Notes under the pieces: model-generated
Databases searched by the model: none
What the model was told of the DNA's origin: nothing
The model's input: the letters and a program-made list of their open reading frames with translations, nothing else
Translations under genes and position numbers: made by a program
Source of the DNA: Neocallimastix lanati (nom. inval.)
Lineage: Eukaryota; Neocallimastigomycota; Neocallimastigomycetes; Neocallimastigales; Neocallimastigaceae
Assembly (NCBI GenBank): GCA_016946835.1
Contig: JACVTC010000134.1
Coordinates: 278,501-342,500 of the forward strand
Length of the DNA: 64,000 nucleotides
Direction: 5' to 3'
Part shown: positions 39,639-52,681 of the stretch, in pieces
How the letters are laid out: each line of letters starts with the position of its first letter
Numbering within the stretch: the first letter of the stretch is position 1

Positions 39639-39840
39639 ATGACGAAGTAGAGCTTTCATTTTTCTTTCACTAAGCGCTATGAGAACAATATTATCGGCAA
39701 AAAGAATCACCATAACATTCTTTTTTTATTACTAATTACTTACACCATTTATTTCTTCGATTTAAATGGTACTTACATCAACGGTTTCATCCGGTAATCT
39801 CAAATCATTCATACCTTCATTTCTATTTCCATTTTTAAAT
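38640..39840 (-). mobile_element. Decayed LINE copy: RT active-site region to C-terminus
   Basis: The most complete fragment, collinear on the minus strand. A leading piece EGMNDLRLPDETVD lies at about 39780-39835. FADNIVLIALSERKMKALL (near 39690) is the RT YADD/FADD box with Asp changed to Asn. NKNEKTSS...GINKCVTMVI with two Phe runs from A/T tracts follows (39504-39640). IFTxVSPFSNDH lies near 39390, SQGIKVVNYDNFKF near 39180, VSDDCPKFCSCYGKGDQS (the Cys-rich zinc finger) near 38980, and LLGGISAFR near 38740. Several stops and shifts are present. The tract containing cttcgtcatg plus a T run is duplicated at 39541-39572 and 39594-39648, which accounts for the two Phe runs. Confidence 0.8.
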
Positions 39841-39933
39841 GTTATAAATATATATATTCTAATAATTAAATTAATTATAAATAAATATTTTGTTTTTATA
39901 ATAATAATAATAATATAAATAAGTTTTTAAAAA

Positions 39934-39971
<38 letters not shown>

Positions 39972-40189
39972 GAGTTAATTTCTGACATTAAAAATTGGTT
40001 AGTTAATATCCCATGAATTCACTTATTTTATATAGTTTCTTATTTATCATTGAAAATAAATCAATAAATCAATAAATCAATAAATTGTTTATTATATTTC
40101 ATAATAAATAAAACACAACACTTTAAAAAAAACACATGTTAAAAAAAAAATACTTTTTTCTTGTTTCGTTTTTTTGTTTTTGTTTTGTG

Positions 40190-40225
<36 letters not shown>

Positions 40226-40278
40226 CTTTTATTTTAAATTTATATTGTTAAAATATATGAATGTTTTATATATTAGAG

Positions 40279-40309
<31 letters not shown>

Positions 40310-40676
40310 TAAAATACAAATTAAAAAAAAAATTTTTTTTTTCTTTTTTTAATTTTTTTTTTTTAAATCTTTTTAAAAATTTTCCTTTATTATATATTTT
40401 TTTCAAGGAAAATTTTTTTTTTTAAAAAAAAAAGGTCAATTGATTTTAAAAAGTTAAAAATTGATAGAGATAATTAAAATATTTATATATATATATATTT
40501 TCTTTCTTTCTTTCTTTTTTTTTTTTTATTTTATTTTTTTTTAAAAAAAAAAAAAAGAGCGAAAGAAAGAAATTTAATGCTTTTTAAATAATTTGGTTAA
40601 TTATGAAAATATAAAATAAGTTAATGTACTTCAATGAGTAATTTATATAATAATATATATTAGATAATTTTATTTC

Positions 40677-40707
<31 letters not shown>

Positions 40708-40760
40708 AAAGAAAGAATAGTATTACAAATATATATTATATTCTAATATATATTTTTGTC

Positions 40761-40793
<33 letters not shown>

Positions 40794-40955
40794 TTAATAA
40801 GAATAATGTAAAAAAATAATTCAATATTTTTAATAGAAATGAGATAAGATATAATTGTATATATACAAAACTTTAATTTTTTTTTTTTTTTTTTTTTGTG
40901 TGTTGTGTTAATTTAATTAATTAATTTTAATGTTCACTTAAATTATTATATTTTT
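39841..40955. other. Gene-free A/T-rich stretch
   Basis: Poly(A) and poly(T) blocks, often as adjacent T-then-A pairs (for example 40191-40225, 40681-40705 and 40761-40792) that could form hairpins. No gene is seen. Confidence 0.6.
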
Positions 40956-40971
40956 CTAGAAAAAATAAAAA

Positions 40972-41003
<32 letters not shown>

Positions 41004-41205
41004 GAGTTTTGCTTAAATAATAATATAATATTTATGATAAAATATTTATGTAATTTAATATTTATGTAATATATTATTTTTTTTTAGAAAAAATAAAAAT
41101 TACTTTTTTTTTTTTTTTTCTTTTGTTTGCTTAAATAATATTATAATATTTATGATAAAATATTTATGTAATTTAATATTTATGTAATATATTATTTTGA
41201 TAAAT
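40956..41205. repeat. Two-copy tandem repeat downstream of deacetylase paralogue 4
   Basis: The segment agaaaaaataaaaattactt, a T tract, then gcttaaataatattataata and ttatgtaatttaatatttat, occurs at about 40958-41088 and again at about 41085-41203. The copies differ mainly in T-tract length. It lies about 250 bases beyond the stop codon of the adjacent minus-strand gene. Confidence 0.75.
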
Positions 41206-41320
41206 ATTTAATTAAATATGAAATATTTTTATTTTATACTTTAAAAATTTTTTGATTTGGTTTCTCTCTTTTTTTTTTTTTTTTTTTTAATTTTTAATAA
41301 TAATAGATAGATAGGTTTGT

Positions 41321-41354
<34 letters not shown>

Positions 41355-41447
41355 ATGTATAAATAATTTCACTTTTAATAATAAAAATAAAAATAAAATT
41401 TTTATTTTTTAAATTTTTTTAATTCAATTATTTTTTGTATTTATTTT

Positions 41448-42341
41448 TTAAAGTAAAAGTGAAGCAATAAATCCAAAACAAAGAGTAAGAAGAGTAGTAA
41501 CTATTGGTTTTGAAGATAACATAGCACCAGATTCTAAATTTTGTTGAATATTTTCAACAGTTATATTAGCACTTCTACTTGTTTCAACAACAGGTTCTTC
41601 ACCGTAGGTTTTACCAGATCTGTACATACCCTTCTTGTCACCAAGACATTCGGCAACAGTAACAAATTTGTAACCTTTTTCTTTCATACCACTCTTTTCA
41701 ATAATCCATGGAGCGATATCACCAACGGTATAATTTTGAGAATCATGCATAAGAATAAGGTAACTATCCTTTTCTTCAGCGAATACTTTCTTCAAAAATT
41801 CAATAGAATCTTCAACTCTTTGTTCAGTGGTTCCACTAGTTTCGAGATCCCAATCCTTAGTATCAGAATCCCATTGAATAAGACGGTAATCCCATTCATC
41901 AAGAGCAGCTTGACATTTTTCATCACAGTGACCCTTTGGAGCACGGAAGTAACGTGGACGATCTCCAGTAACTTTTTCAATGAAATCATCCATAGTATCG
42001 AGGGCTTCTTTAAATTCATTTGTATTATTAGAAATTTTATGTTCATAGGTATGAGAAGCAATTTGTAAACCGTTATCATGAGCCTTCTTCATAGCATCTT
42101 GATATTCTTGTACATCAATGGCAAATGGATAGTGGAATTTGCCAACATGGAAGAAAGTAATTTTTACATCTGGATGTTCATCAACAATATAATCAACAAA
42201 GTCTTTAGTATACTTATGTGGACCATCATCAAATGTTAAAGCAATTGTCTTGTTTTCAGTACAAGAGTAGATAAATTCGGTTTTAACTAAACTAATAGAA
42301 AGAATAGCTAATACAAAGTATACGAAATTTAAGTTATTCAT
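41448..42341 (-). CDS. CE4 polysaccharide (chitin) deacetylase, paralogue 4, intronless, 297 aa
   Basis: Single exon starting MNNLNFVYFVLAILSISLVKT, a signal peptide. Motifs: TFDDG 36-40; SHTYEH with H97 and H101; RAPKGHC from 133; DTKDW 160-164, preceded by DS rather than DT (QWDSDTKDW); LILMHD 195-200; FVTVAECLGD. The linker after the catalytic core is the shortest of the intronless copies (TSRSANITVENIQQNLES), and the protein ends in a hydrophobic GPI-type tail (VTTLLTLCFGFIASLLL). The NIQQNLES...SSKP region resembles the ends of paralogues 5 and 6, which suggests it is closer to them than paralogues 2 and 3 are. Expected activity and location are as for the family. Confidence 0.92.
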   Translation of the reverse strand: MNNLNFVYFVLAILSISLVKTEFIYSCTENKTIALTFDDGPHKYTKDFVDYIVDEHPDVKITFFHVGKFHYPFAIDVQEYQDAMKKAHDNGLQIASHTYEHKISNNTNEFKEALDTMDDFIEKVTGDRPRYFRAPKGHCDEKCQAALDEWDYRLIQWDSDTKDWDLETSGTTEQRVEDSIEFLKKVFAEEKDSYLILMHDSQNYTVGDIAPWIIEKSGMKEKGYKFVTVAECLGDKKGMYRSGKTYGEEPVVETSRSANITVENIQQNLESGAMLSSKPIVTTLLTLCFGFIASLLL

Positions 42342-42588
42342 TTTTTATTATTATTATTATTTTAATATTTATTATCTTTAAAAAAAAAAAAAAAAAATAG
42401 CCTTTTATATATATATAATTTTTTGTTATACTTTATTTAATTGATATATATAAATATTTTTCTTTTTATTCATTTATTTTAAATAGATATTTAATTTTAT
42501 TATTAACACTATTTTTATTATTTATTTATTTATTTATTTTTTACTATTATTATATATTATTTCAATATATTATTTATTTAATTATCTC

Positions 42589-42620
<32 letters not shown>

Positions 42621-44440
42621 CTTAAATATTTTTTTTATGAAAAAAAAAATGAAATTCCAAAAGAATTTCGTTCTTTTATATTCAAAATTGGCTGATAATT
42701 TTTTCCTTTTTTTTTTTTATTGTTATTTTCAAAAAATAATTAATTAATAATTAATAATTAATAATTAATAATAAATAATTAATAATAAATAATATTAATA
42801 AATAATTAATAAATAATTAATAAATAATTTAAAAAAAAAAAAGAAAAAAAAAAATTAAAAATTAAAAATTTCTATGTCATATAATACATCTACTAATATA
42901 TAATATATTGTTCATTTCATTCATATACATATTAGAGGACAAGATGAATGACTCCATACAGAGAGATGCATTTATTAACTCTATTGATTTTTATTATCTC
43001 ATCTACTTAATCATTGGTCTAAATCTGTTTCTATATATTAACTTTTTTTATTTTTTTTTTTCATTCTATATTTAGCTGTTTCTTTTTTTTTTTTTTAATT
43101 ATGAAACAGACACTTTAAATATATATATATATAATTAATAAAATTAAAATAATAATAATATATAATAATATATATAAAATTTTGTTTCATTACTTTTTTT
43201 TTTTTTTTTTTTATTTTTTATTTTTATTTATATTTTCTTTTATTTCTTTTTTTTATTTTATTATTTAATATTTAATATTTATTATTTATTTTTTTATGTT
43301 TTTTTTTTTTTTTTTGTTATTAAATTAATATATTTTATTTCATTTTTTTTTAAATAATTTATATAAAGTATTTAATTTTTAAATAATTATAAAAAAAAAA
43401 TACTTAATTATAAATAATAATAATAATAATTAGAAAAACTGTTAATATAGCATTAAATTAAACAATAATAACAAAAATAAAAATATATATATAAATCAAA
43501 GTTAAAGTTATGGTTAATTAATAAATTAAAATAAAATTCATACCATAAAACGTCAAATATTAGTATAAAATGAAAAAATGAAGTATAAAAGTATATAGAT
43601 ATGTATATTATTAAGGATATCAAAGATAAAACAAAGTTAAAAAAAATATATATATAAGTATATATATATATATTTATGATATAAAAAATTTTTTATATTT
43701 TTAATATTTGAAATAATTAATCATTTTCTTATATATTCATTGGTTTATATTCATATGGTTTCTTTTTTATCCAATAATAATAAAAAAAAAAGGATCACTC
43801 ATCCTTTTTTTTTTTTTTTTTTTTTTTTTTGATATTTTTTATTAATATTTATATATATATATATTTAAATAAATTAATTATTTATTTTTTTCATTATTAA
43901 CTTTTCTTTCTTTCTTTTTTTTTTTAAAAAAATTTATACAGTGTTTTCTTTATACCAAACATTATAATTTTTATAATTCTCCATCACAATAATATTTAAT
44001 AATATTTAATAATATTTAATATATTAAAATAAAAAGAAAACAGAATGGATGAATTATCTACATTTTTATATATGTAAATGTAATTGTAATGGATTCAACC
44101 AATAGAATGATGCTGTCATTTAATAAATTATGTCAAATCATATATTCATCCATAATTAAAAAAAAAAAAAAAAAGAATTTACAAAAATTTTTAAATATAA
44201 AGAATTTTCATTCATAATATATAAGATTATATTAACAATATATTTGATAACATGAATGAATATTCTTAACCATATATTATTTTATATTTTTTTACATACA
44301 TAAAATGTTAATTATATATGTCAATATATTCAATTAAAAAATAATAATATTTAAATATAAAATAAGAATAAGCTAAGAATAAAAAAAGTTAAACAAAGGA
44401 TAATTAAAAGTAAAAATAAAATAAAAATAGAAAGAATTAT
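42342..44440. other. Gene-free A/T-rich stretch
   Basis: Promoter side of paralogue 4, then T tracts (about 42592-42620), (TAATTAATAA) repeats near 42735-42820, and small patches of mixed composition (42880-43030, 44040-44160) with no readable frame. Confidence 0.6.
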
Positions 44441-44690
44441 AAAATATAAATATAAATATAAATATAAATATAAATATAAATATAAATATAAATATAAATA
44501 TAAATATAAATATAAATATAAATATAAATATAAATATAAATATAAATATAAATATAATAAATATAAATATAAATATAAATATAAATATAAATATAAATAT
44601 AAATATAAATATAAATATAAATATAAATATAAATATAAATATAAATATAATATAATATAATATAAATATAAATATAAATATAAATATAAA
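44441..44690. repeat. (ATAAAT)n hexanucleotide array
   Basis: About 40 near-perfect copies of aaatat, with interruptions where the unit shortens to ataat (near 44554 and 44645-44660). Confidence 0.95.
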
Positions 44691-44940
44691 AAGAGTTTAA
44701 TTAAAAATTGATTAGAATAATTTTTTAATTTTTTTTATTTCATTTTTTTTAATGACTCTGAAAATTTATTTTGCTCTGAATTTCGTAATGCATTTTAACA
44801 ACCTTCTCAACTCTTCTATATATTCCCATTTGCATTTATTAATCAATAGGTCAATATATTTGTAATTTTTTATTTTTATTATATATAATAATAAATAAAA
44901 TTTAAAAATAAAAAGAAATTTTCTTTAAATGGATGGTCAT

Positions 44941-44950
44941 ATTATTATTA

Positions 44951-45038
<88 letters not shown>
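44941..45038. repeat. (ATT)n trinucleotide array
   Basis: About 30 uninterrupted ATT units after one irregular start. It lies outside any gene. Confidence 0.95.
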
Positions 45039-45040
<2 letters not shown>

Positions 45041-45789
45041 ACTTCATTTACCTTTTTTGGTTATGAGAAGCCAAATGAATTAAATTGCATTTAACATATT
45101 TATATTAAATATTAATATTTAGTATGAAAGGAAAATATATTAATGATAATAGCATATGATAATAAAGAATACAATAATAATAAATAATAATACATTTATA
45201 ATATTAAATAATGATAATATTAATATATTAATTGATAATATTAAATGATAATATTAATATTAATTATAAGTAATAATACACTTTTCCTACATTATGAAAA
45301 TATTACACTAAAGGTTCTTTTTTGGTGTATATGAATAATATATAAATATTATATTTTTTATTTCTTTACATACGAATTATGATGGTAAAATATGATATTG
45401 TAAGAATGAATCATTCCTGTAAATATTATTCACCTACTTTTAAAATATTATTATATTTATTTTTATAAATAAAATGAAAATAAATAAAATGAAAATAAAT
45501 AAAATGAAAATATATATATAAATAGCTATAATTTAATATTCATTTCAAATAAAATAAAATTTATGAAATGCAATATTTCCATTACAGTATTTGTTATTAT
45601 ATTTATTATATAATGCATTACATATTATAGAATATATGATATAATACTACTGTATATAAATGATAATATATAAAAAATAATAAAAGAGATAGAAAATGAT
45701 TTATAAATTTAAATATTAAATTTAATTATTATACATTTTCATAACCAATGAATTTTTTAATAAAAAAAGTTTTGAATTAAAAAAAATAT

Positions 45790-45966
45790 AATAAATAATA
45801 AATAATAAATAATAAATAATAAATAATAAATAATAAATAATAAATAATAAATAATAAATAATAAATAATAAATAATAAATAATAAATAATAAATAATAAA
45901 TAATAAATAATAAATAATAAATAATAAATAATAAATAATAAATAATAAATAATAAATAATAAATAA
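45790..45966. repeat. (AATAAAT)n heptanucleotide array
   Basis: About 24 almost perfect copies of a 7-bp unit (ataataa). The same unit recurs at about 46590-46660 and 14663-14860, and on the opposite strand at 61779-61950. Confidence 0.95.
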
Positions 45967-46233
45967 ATTAAATAATAATAAATAATAGTTAATTATTGTT
46001 AATAATAAATTATATATAGATTATTAATATTTATTAATAATGTTAAAATATATATCAATTATATTATATTTATAAATACATATGTTATAATGTATCAATA
46101 TATACCAAATGTTGATAATATATTCAACTATTTTTAACATACATCATTAAGTAAAACATATGTATTTTATGCTGGTATTAACTCTTTTTTAATAAAATTA
46201 ATAAAAAAAAAAAAAAAAAAAAAAAAGATAAAA

Positions 46234-46480
46234 ATATAAAATAAAAACCCTTTTGATCATTAATAACGTCTACAGAACTGAATAATGTATAGGAATTATG
46301 ATTGACAAAAAGCAAAAGACAACGTAAACAAGAGTCAAAGTGAAGCTCTTAGAGAAACAGTAGTATCATACTACCTAGCAACATGATATACGAATTATAA
46401 ATTAAAAAATATATCGTTAGTTGACTTCGACTGAATAAATGAGTTTAAATACAAGAAAAAAGGGTTTTATATTTATATAT
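46234..46480. repeat. Small island bounded by short inverted repeats
   Basis: About 220 bp of higher GC lies between aaaaccctttt (46244-46254) and aaaagggtttt (about 46457-46467). The imperfect inverted repeat extends to about 20 bp. Inside is the short palindrome gtagtatcatactac near 46360. There is no open frame and no clear target duplication. It could be a tiny MITE relic. Confidence 0.4.
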
Positions 46481-47549
46481 ATATATATATTAATAATACA
46501 TAATAAAAAATAAATATCATAATACAATTAATAAGGAATAAGGAATAAATAAATAATAAAATTAATAAATAATAAAATTAATAAATAATAAATATTAAAT
46601 AATAAATAATAAATAACAAGTAATAAATAATAATAAATAATAAATAATAAATAATAAATAATATGAATTGAATAAAAAGAATTTGAAAAATATTCCTTAT
46701 TAATATATAAGGAATATTTTAGGAATAAGGAATAAATAATATAAAGATAATAAGAGTACGAATGAACTAAGTGATAGAATATATTGTAATGTATGTACTT
46801 ATATTAATATGTAAGCCACATTGTAAGGATATTTTGTTTAATAAATCATTAAATGTATTGTAATGTAATATAATAAGATTAATATATAAGCCATATTGTA
46901 AGAATATAAAATCATGTAGTTCATAAAAATTTAATCTTTATCATAAAATATATTAATAAAGTTAACATAATTATAAAACTCAAAAACTTTCAATAATAAA
47001 GAATAATTTAATAATAAATAAATCAATCAATAGTTAATAAATTAGTATATCAAAAATAAAATTATTAATTTTTTTTTTTTAAAATATATTATTATTTTTT
47101 AAAGTTTCACATTTTCATAACTAATTTCTCCATTCCTTAATTAGAATTATCTTTAAAAATAAATTAGAATTATTTTTTAAAATAATAATTCCTTATTAAT
47201 TTAAAAAATAATTTTCTCAATTTTTTTTTTTTTTAATTTTTTAATAATAATGATATGAGAAAACTTTATTTCTATTAATTTTTTTTTTATTATTATTTAA
47301 ATAGCAATTAATAATAATTAATAATAATAATAATAAAAAAAAAATATTCATTTATATTTATCCTTATAGTTCGAAAAACATTAATTATATTTTATTAAAG
47401 ATATACCATAATATTATATATGATAGCATAACAATAATAACAGTAATAAAGCAAAAATAAAAATAATAATAAAAAAAAAAAAAAAAAAAGGAATAAAAGA
47501 ATAATAATAATAATAAAAGGAATAATAATGATATATATATAAAAATAAA
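46481..47549. other. Gene-free stretch upstream of the receptor gene
   Basis: Repeats of aataaat and ggaataaggaataa, A and T tracts. The last few hundred bases are the presumed promoter of the 7TM receptor. No motif stands out. Confidence 0.55.
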
Positions 47550-47665
47550 ATGTTTCGAATCACTCTACACTATCTAATAATATTTATATATTATATAGGT
47601 AGTTTTATCTTTTATAAATTAATATAACATACATATTAAAAAAATTAATAATAAAAATTCATTAC

Positions 47666-47707
<42 letters not shown>

Positions 47708-48151
47708 AAATAATAATTAATTATATATATAAATGTATATATATTATTAATTATAGGAATTCTACAGGGAGTCACTGTGAATTTAGCAGCTAATTCATTG
47801 TTTATCTATGATAAACTATATAAAATTCTTGTTAATGATTTTAATAAATATTCAAAAGAAAATAATTTAGGTATAACCCTAAAAATGATTTTATTTTCTA
47901 AACAAAATTCGACTTATGAATTAGATGAATACGACTCCACAATTGATTATCTTCTCAAACAAAGGTCTAAAAAATTCGATATCTATTGTTTTGATCCAAT
48001 TTATACTAATAAATATACCTTACATATGGTTGATTTAACCGATAAAATTTCAAATGAACATATGGAATTATATAGTCATGGTGATGCTAAAAAGCTTTGT
48101 TACTCAAATAATATGTGGGTTGGACTAGTAAGAATCATATTCAAAAAAAAA

Positions 48152-48184
<33 letters not shown>

Positions 48185-48953
48185 AAAAAAGAAAAGAAAA
48201 AAAAGAAAAAAAAGAAAAAAAAAAAAGAAAAGAAAGAAAAGAAAAAAAAAGAAAAGAAATATAAAAATATAAAAAATACAATAAAAAAAAATTTTTTTTT
48301 TCTTTTATTTTATCTTAATTATTAATCTATAATATTAATATAAACAAATACCTTTTTTTTTAAAAAAAAATATTTTTAAAAAAATTTTTGCTAATTATAA
48401 TAAATTATGATATCATAAACTATATAAACTATATAATGCTAATGATAACAATAATATATATATATATATTTATAAATATATATATATATAAATTTTTTTT
48501 TTTTGATTCCTAATTCCTATTACTTAACATATTTATAATAGCCGTTATTTCAAAAATATTCTATCTTATATTCGAATAAAAATTTATTAAAAAAGTATGA
48601 TCGAAGGGTTCCAAAAACATGGGAAGAACTACTGGATACTGGAAAATATATATTGGAGAAAGAAAGGGCTAATAATAATACAGAAATAATTGCCTATAAT
48701 GGTTTTTTTTCAGGTATTATTTCTTTTTTTTTTTTAAAAAAAAAAAAAAATAAACAAAACAACAACAAAAAAAAAAAATGCTATTATTATTATTATAAAT
48801 TCTTTATAAAATCTAGTTTATAATTATATTATAATTATAAATATTATTTATTAAATTTACAGTTAAAATATAAATAAAATTTATTTATAAATTTCTTTAA
48901 TTTTAATAATATTATTATTAAATATATAAATATTAAAAAACATAAAAATCATG

Positions 48954-48990
<37 letters not shown>

Positions 48991-49136
48991 TTTAAATGAA
49001 TTTGCTACGTTATATGAAGTTGTTTATTCCTACAGAAATACCCCAGATACTAAATTTCCTGGATTTGGTAGTAAAGAAGCCATTGAAGGTGTTAAAATGG
49101 TTAAACATGTCAAAGAAGAAATTTCATCGGGTATAA

Positions 49137-49193
<57 letters not shown>

Positions 49194-50901
49194 AATATAA
49201 TATATATATAATTAATCATCCAAAAAAACAAAAAAACAAAAAAACAAAAAAACAAAAAAACAAAAAAACAAAAAAAAATTGTATTACACATAATTAATTT
49301 AGTTATTATATATATATAATTTTTAAATTTATTAAATTACATATATAATTTATTATATCTGCTTTATACATATATACTAATTTTATTGTTTTTTTTTTTT
49401 TTTTTTTTTTAATTTTTAATTTTATATATCAATAGATGATATATTTAGAGCTGATGAAGCTTTTAATACCATAACATTATTGAATGGTAATGGACTATTT
49501 ATAAGATTTTGGGATACCAATATTCCATTAAGTCAAACTTATTACATAACCCCTATGCCTGGAAAAAAGGAAGGAATTAATGCTTCTATAATTGGTGGTT
49601 TAAATGTCGGTATTAGTAAATATAGTTCTGTGGAAAAAAGAGAGGCAGCTCTGAAAGTCATTGAATATTTTACATCAGAAAAGGTACAAAAGGAAATTGT
49701 AATTAAACAGGTTGGTTTATACACTGGTATATCAAAATTGTATGATGATGAAGAAGTTTGTCAAGTGATCAGTTGTTCCATGGTGAAGGAGGCTCAAAGT
49801 ATTCATCGAGCCATGGAACATATCAATAATATTGACCAATATAGTAATCGAGTGAATAAAATTTTTAATCATTTTATGTTTGGAAAGGTAACGGCAGAGG
49901 AGGTGATGAAGGAAATTGATGATATTACCAGAATTTATCATATTTCCTTAGACACTAACCAAAGTAAAATAATATTTATTATTTTTATTCTTTTGACCAG
50001 CTTAATGCTCATCATTTTTACCTATATACCTCTTCATAAAGAAATTAAAAAGTTTTATTCCTTTTTTACTACGGATCTATGGATTATGTATTGCTTAGGA
50101 TATATAATCATTATTTTATCGGAATTTTTACAGTATGGTAAACTTTCAAAGACCATATGTCTATTAAGATATTCATCAATTTTAATTGGAATCTCTCTAG
50201 AGATGATTCCAATAATATATGTACTGTTGATCTCTTTCCCGGAGAATAATAAATATTCTATTTATCTAATCAATCATAAATATACTTTTCTGGGATGTCT
50301 TCTTGGTTTTGAAATCATTCTAAATATCTTAATCTTTTTAAACCCTTTTACCATAATGACAAAAATATTTCAAAATACTATTGATAATAAAAATTTCAGT
50401 TATTGTGTCATGAAGAGCTTCTTTGGAAATATGATGATCTTTATTGATGTTTTATTGAAAGTAATTATGTTACCAGTCATTCTACTATTAATCTTCATTG
50501 AATGGAATGCAGAAGAAATCGTTGAAGATATTCGAACGATCACTATAAATATTTATAGCAATTCAATTTGTTATGTTATGTTAATCGTGTTGGAATATCT
50601 CCCTATTAATGTTTTATATGTTAACTTTTCTCTTCATTCCATGTTTATTATGTTTAGTTGTCTTTCCAACTACGTCTTTATTCATTCCTTTAAAATTATG
50701 ATGTCAAGAAACCCTGAAAAGTTCTACTATCCGAATCGAACTACAACTAACCCTTCCAACAATTCTATTAAACCAGAAAATAATAACTCTACTACTACTT
50801 CTAACAATTTAAATTCTAAAAATATTATCACAAAAATATTGGATTATCATTCTACTCCTTATAGTACTATTACAAGTACCGTAGTAACTAATCCATCCTA
50901 A
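47550..50901 (+). CDS. Solute-binding-protein/class C 7TM receptor fusion, five exons, 732 aa
   Basis: Exons are 47550-47598, 47757-48127, 48542-48713, 48990-49130 and 49436-50901; all introns are GT-AG and phases close to 733 codons. Exon 1 (MFRITLHYLIIFIYYI) is a signal peptide. Residues about 20-415 resemble bacterial extracellular solute-binding proteins of ABC importers (PBP type 2): VNLAANSLFIYDKLYKILV at the start, the hinge region PKTWEELLDTGKYI, and the C-terminal GGLNVGISKYSS...ALKVIEYFTSEKVQ...VGLYTG block. Seven hydrophobic helices follow at about 422-442, 458-477, 484-511, 527-547, 574-599, 616-638 and 643-663; helix 3 begins KTICLLRYSSILIGISLE, like the conserved Cys-Leu-Arg of class C (GABA-B type) receptors. 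The cytoplasmic tail is Asn/Ser/Thr-rich. Likely a plasma-membrane sensor for a sugar or other small ligand, possibly G-protein coupled. Exon 1 is the least certain join. Confidence 0.85.
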
Positions 50902-51520
50902 ATGGTCATAAATACCAATAATATAAAAACGTCAGCTATTAATTAAATTAAATAAAAAAAAAAAAAATTCCAAATAAAAAAAAATAAATAAATGTATATA
51001 TATTATCACAAAACTTATTATCCTATTGTTGACAGGAACCATTAACATTTATTCTAGTAATATAATCATCAATATCAATAATGTTTCAAAAATCTACCCA
51101 TAATTTAATTTAAAAATATATATAAATATATATTTTTTATAAAAAAAAAATTAAATAAATAATGATAATAACAATAAGAGACTATCATAAATTAATAATA
51201 ATAACAAGAAAATAAATTTATATATAATAAAATAAATAAATAATAAAAATATATATGTTATTATTATTATAATAATAATTTTTTTTTTTAAATATATATT
51301 TTTTAAAAAATATAATCATTACATTAGTTTTAAAATCATTTTAAAGTTAAACTATAAAAAATTAACTATGGTTTAGTTCTTTAAAAATTGTATTAAATTA
51401 TTCTATAATAACATATATGAAATATATATATATATATTAATTTATAAATAATATATTCTATCATAAAAAATAATATGTAAAAGATAATAAAAATAGAATA
51501 ATAAAAAAATATTAATAAAA

Positions 51521-51575
<55 letters not shown>

Positions 51576-51701
51576 TATAAACAATAAAAATATAATATCA
51601 ATCCTTTTTCTTTTTTTTTTTTTTTGGTATTTCTTAAATTAATACTACTCTTTTGTTCTTGATTTTTGGTTTTCGAAAAGAAGAAGAGTTTTAATTATGA
51701 A
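50902..51701. other. Gene-free 3' flank of the receptor
   Basis: A/T-rich DNA with (TA)n and (AAT)n/(ATT)n runs meeting head to head at about 51520-51577. No gene is seen. Confidence 0.6.
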
Positions 51702-51896
<195 letters not shown>

Positions 51897-52600
51897 TGTT
51901 AGCTTTATTAAATTTAGATCTATAATAATATTCCTTATGGAATATGGTATACAAGGGAAATAAGTGTATGATCTATCTTTCAGCTTTAAATAAGTAATGA
52001 TATAAAACAAATATGTGTAGTAACATATTTGTATATTTAATAATAATTATTAAATATTAAATTTATATCTTTTTGATAATTATTTTATTTTATTTTATTT
52101 CAATATGTATTATTATAATTATAATAATTATAATACTTTATTTCATATAAAATTTATATATTTCTATATATTAGAATATATAATTAATATATTACCTATT
52201 TCTTATAAATAGATTAAATTATTTATATTTGAAATAGAGAACTCGCTTGTAAATTTTTAGGAATTAGAATTATTATTTTAATTGTACGAATATTATAATA
52301 TTATTAATAAGTTTTACTAAACTACCATTATTTAAAACCCACTGCTTATAAATTATTGCACATAAAAGTCCAGCATATCAGTAATAAAGTCACATGTTAC
52401 TACATGCGTTTTCCATAACATAAAATAAATTAAATTAATTAAATAAATATTAAAAGATAATTAACATAGATTTATACAAGACGATAGATCATAATACATT
52501 TAAGTAATCATTAAATATAAATAAATAAATACATATAAATATAAATAAATACTATAAATAAATAAATTAAATATATAGTTAAATTATGAGTGCAGTCAAC

Positions 52601-52681
<81 letters not shown>

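Noticed and set aside
41541-42068. 175-residue plus-strand open frame
   Set aside because: It is exactly antisense to deacetylase paralogue 4. Similar shadow frames occur opposite the other paralogues, and it has no independent coding character.
48128-48325. Lys-rich C-terminal extension of receptor exon 2
   Set aside because: It is read-through of the intron after a good donor (gtaaga) into a poly(A)-rich tract. The next exons continue the binding domain in phase.
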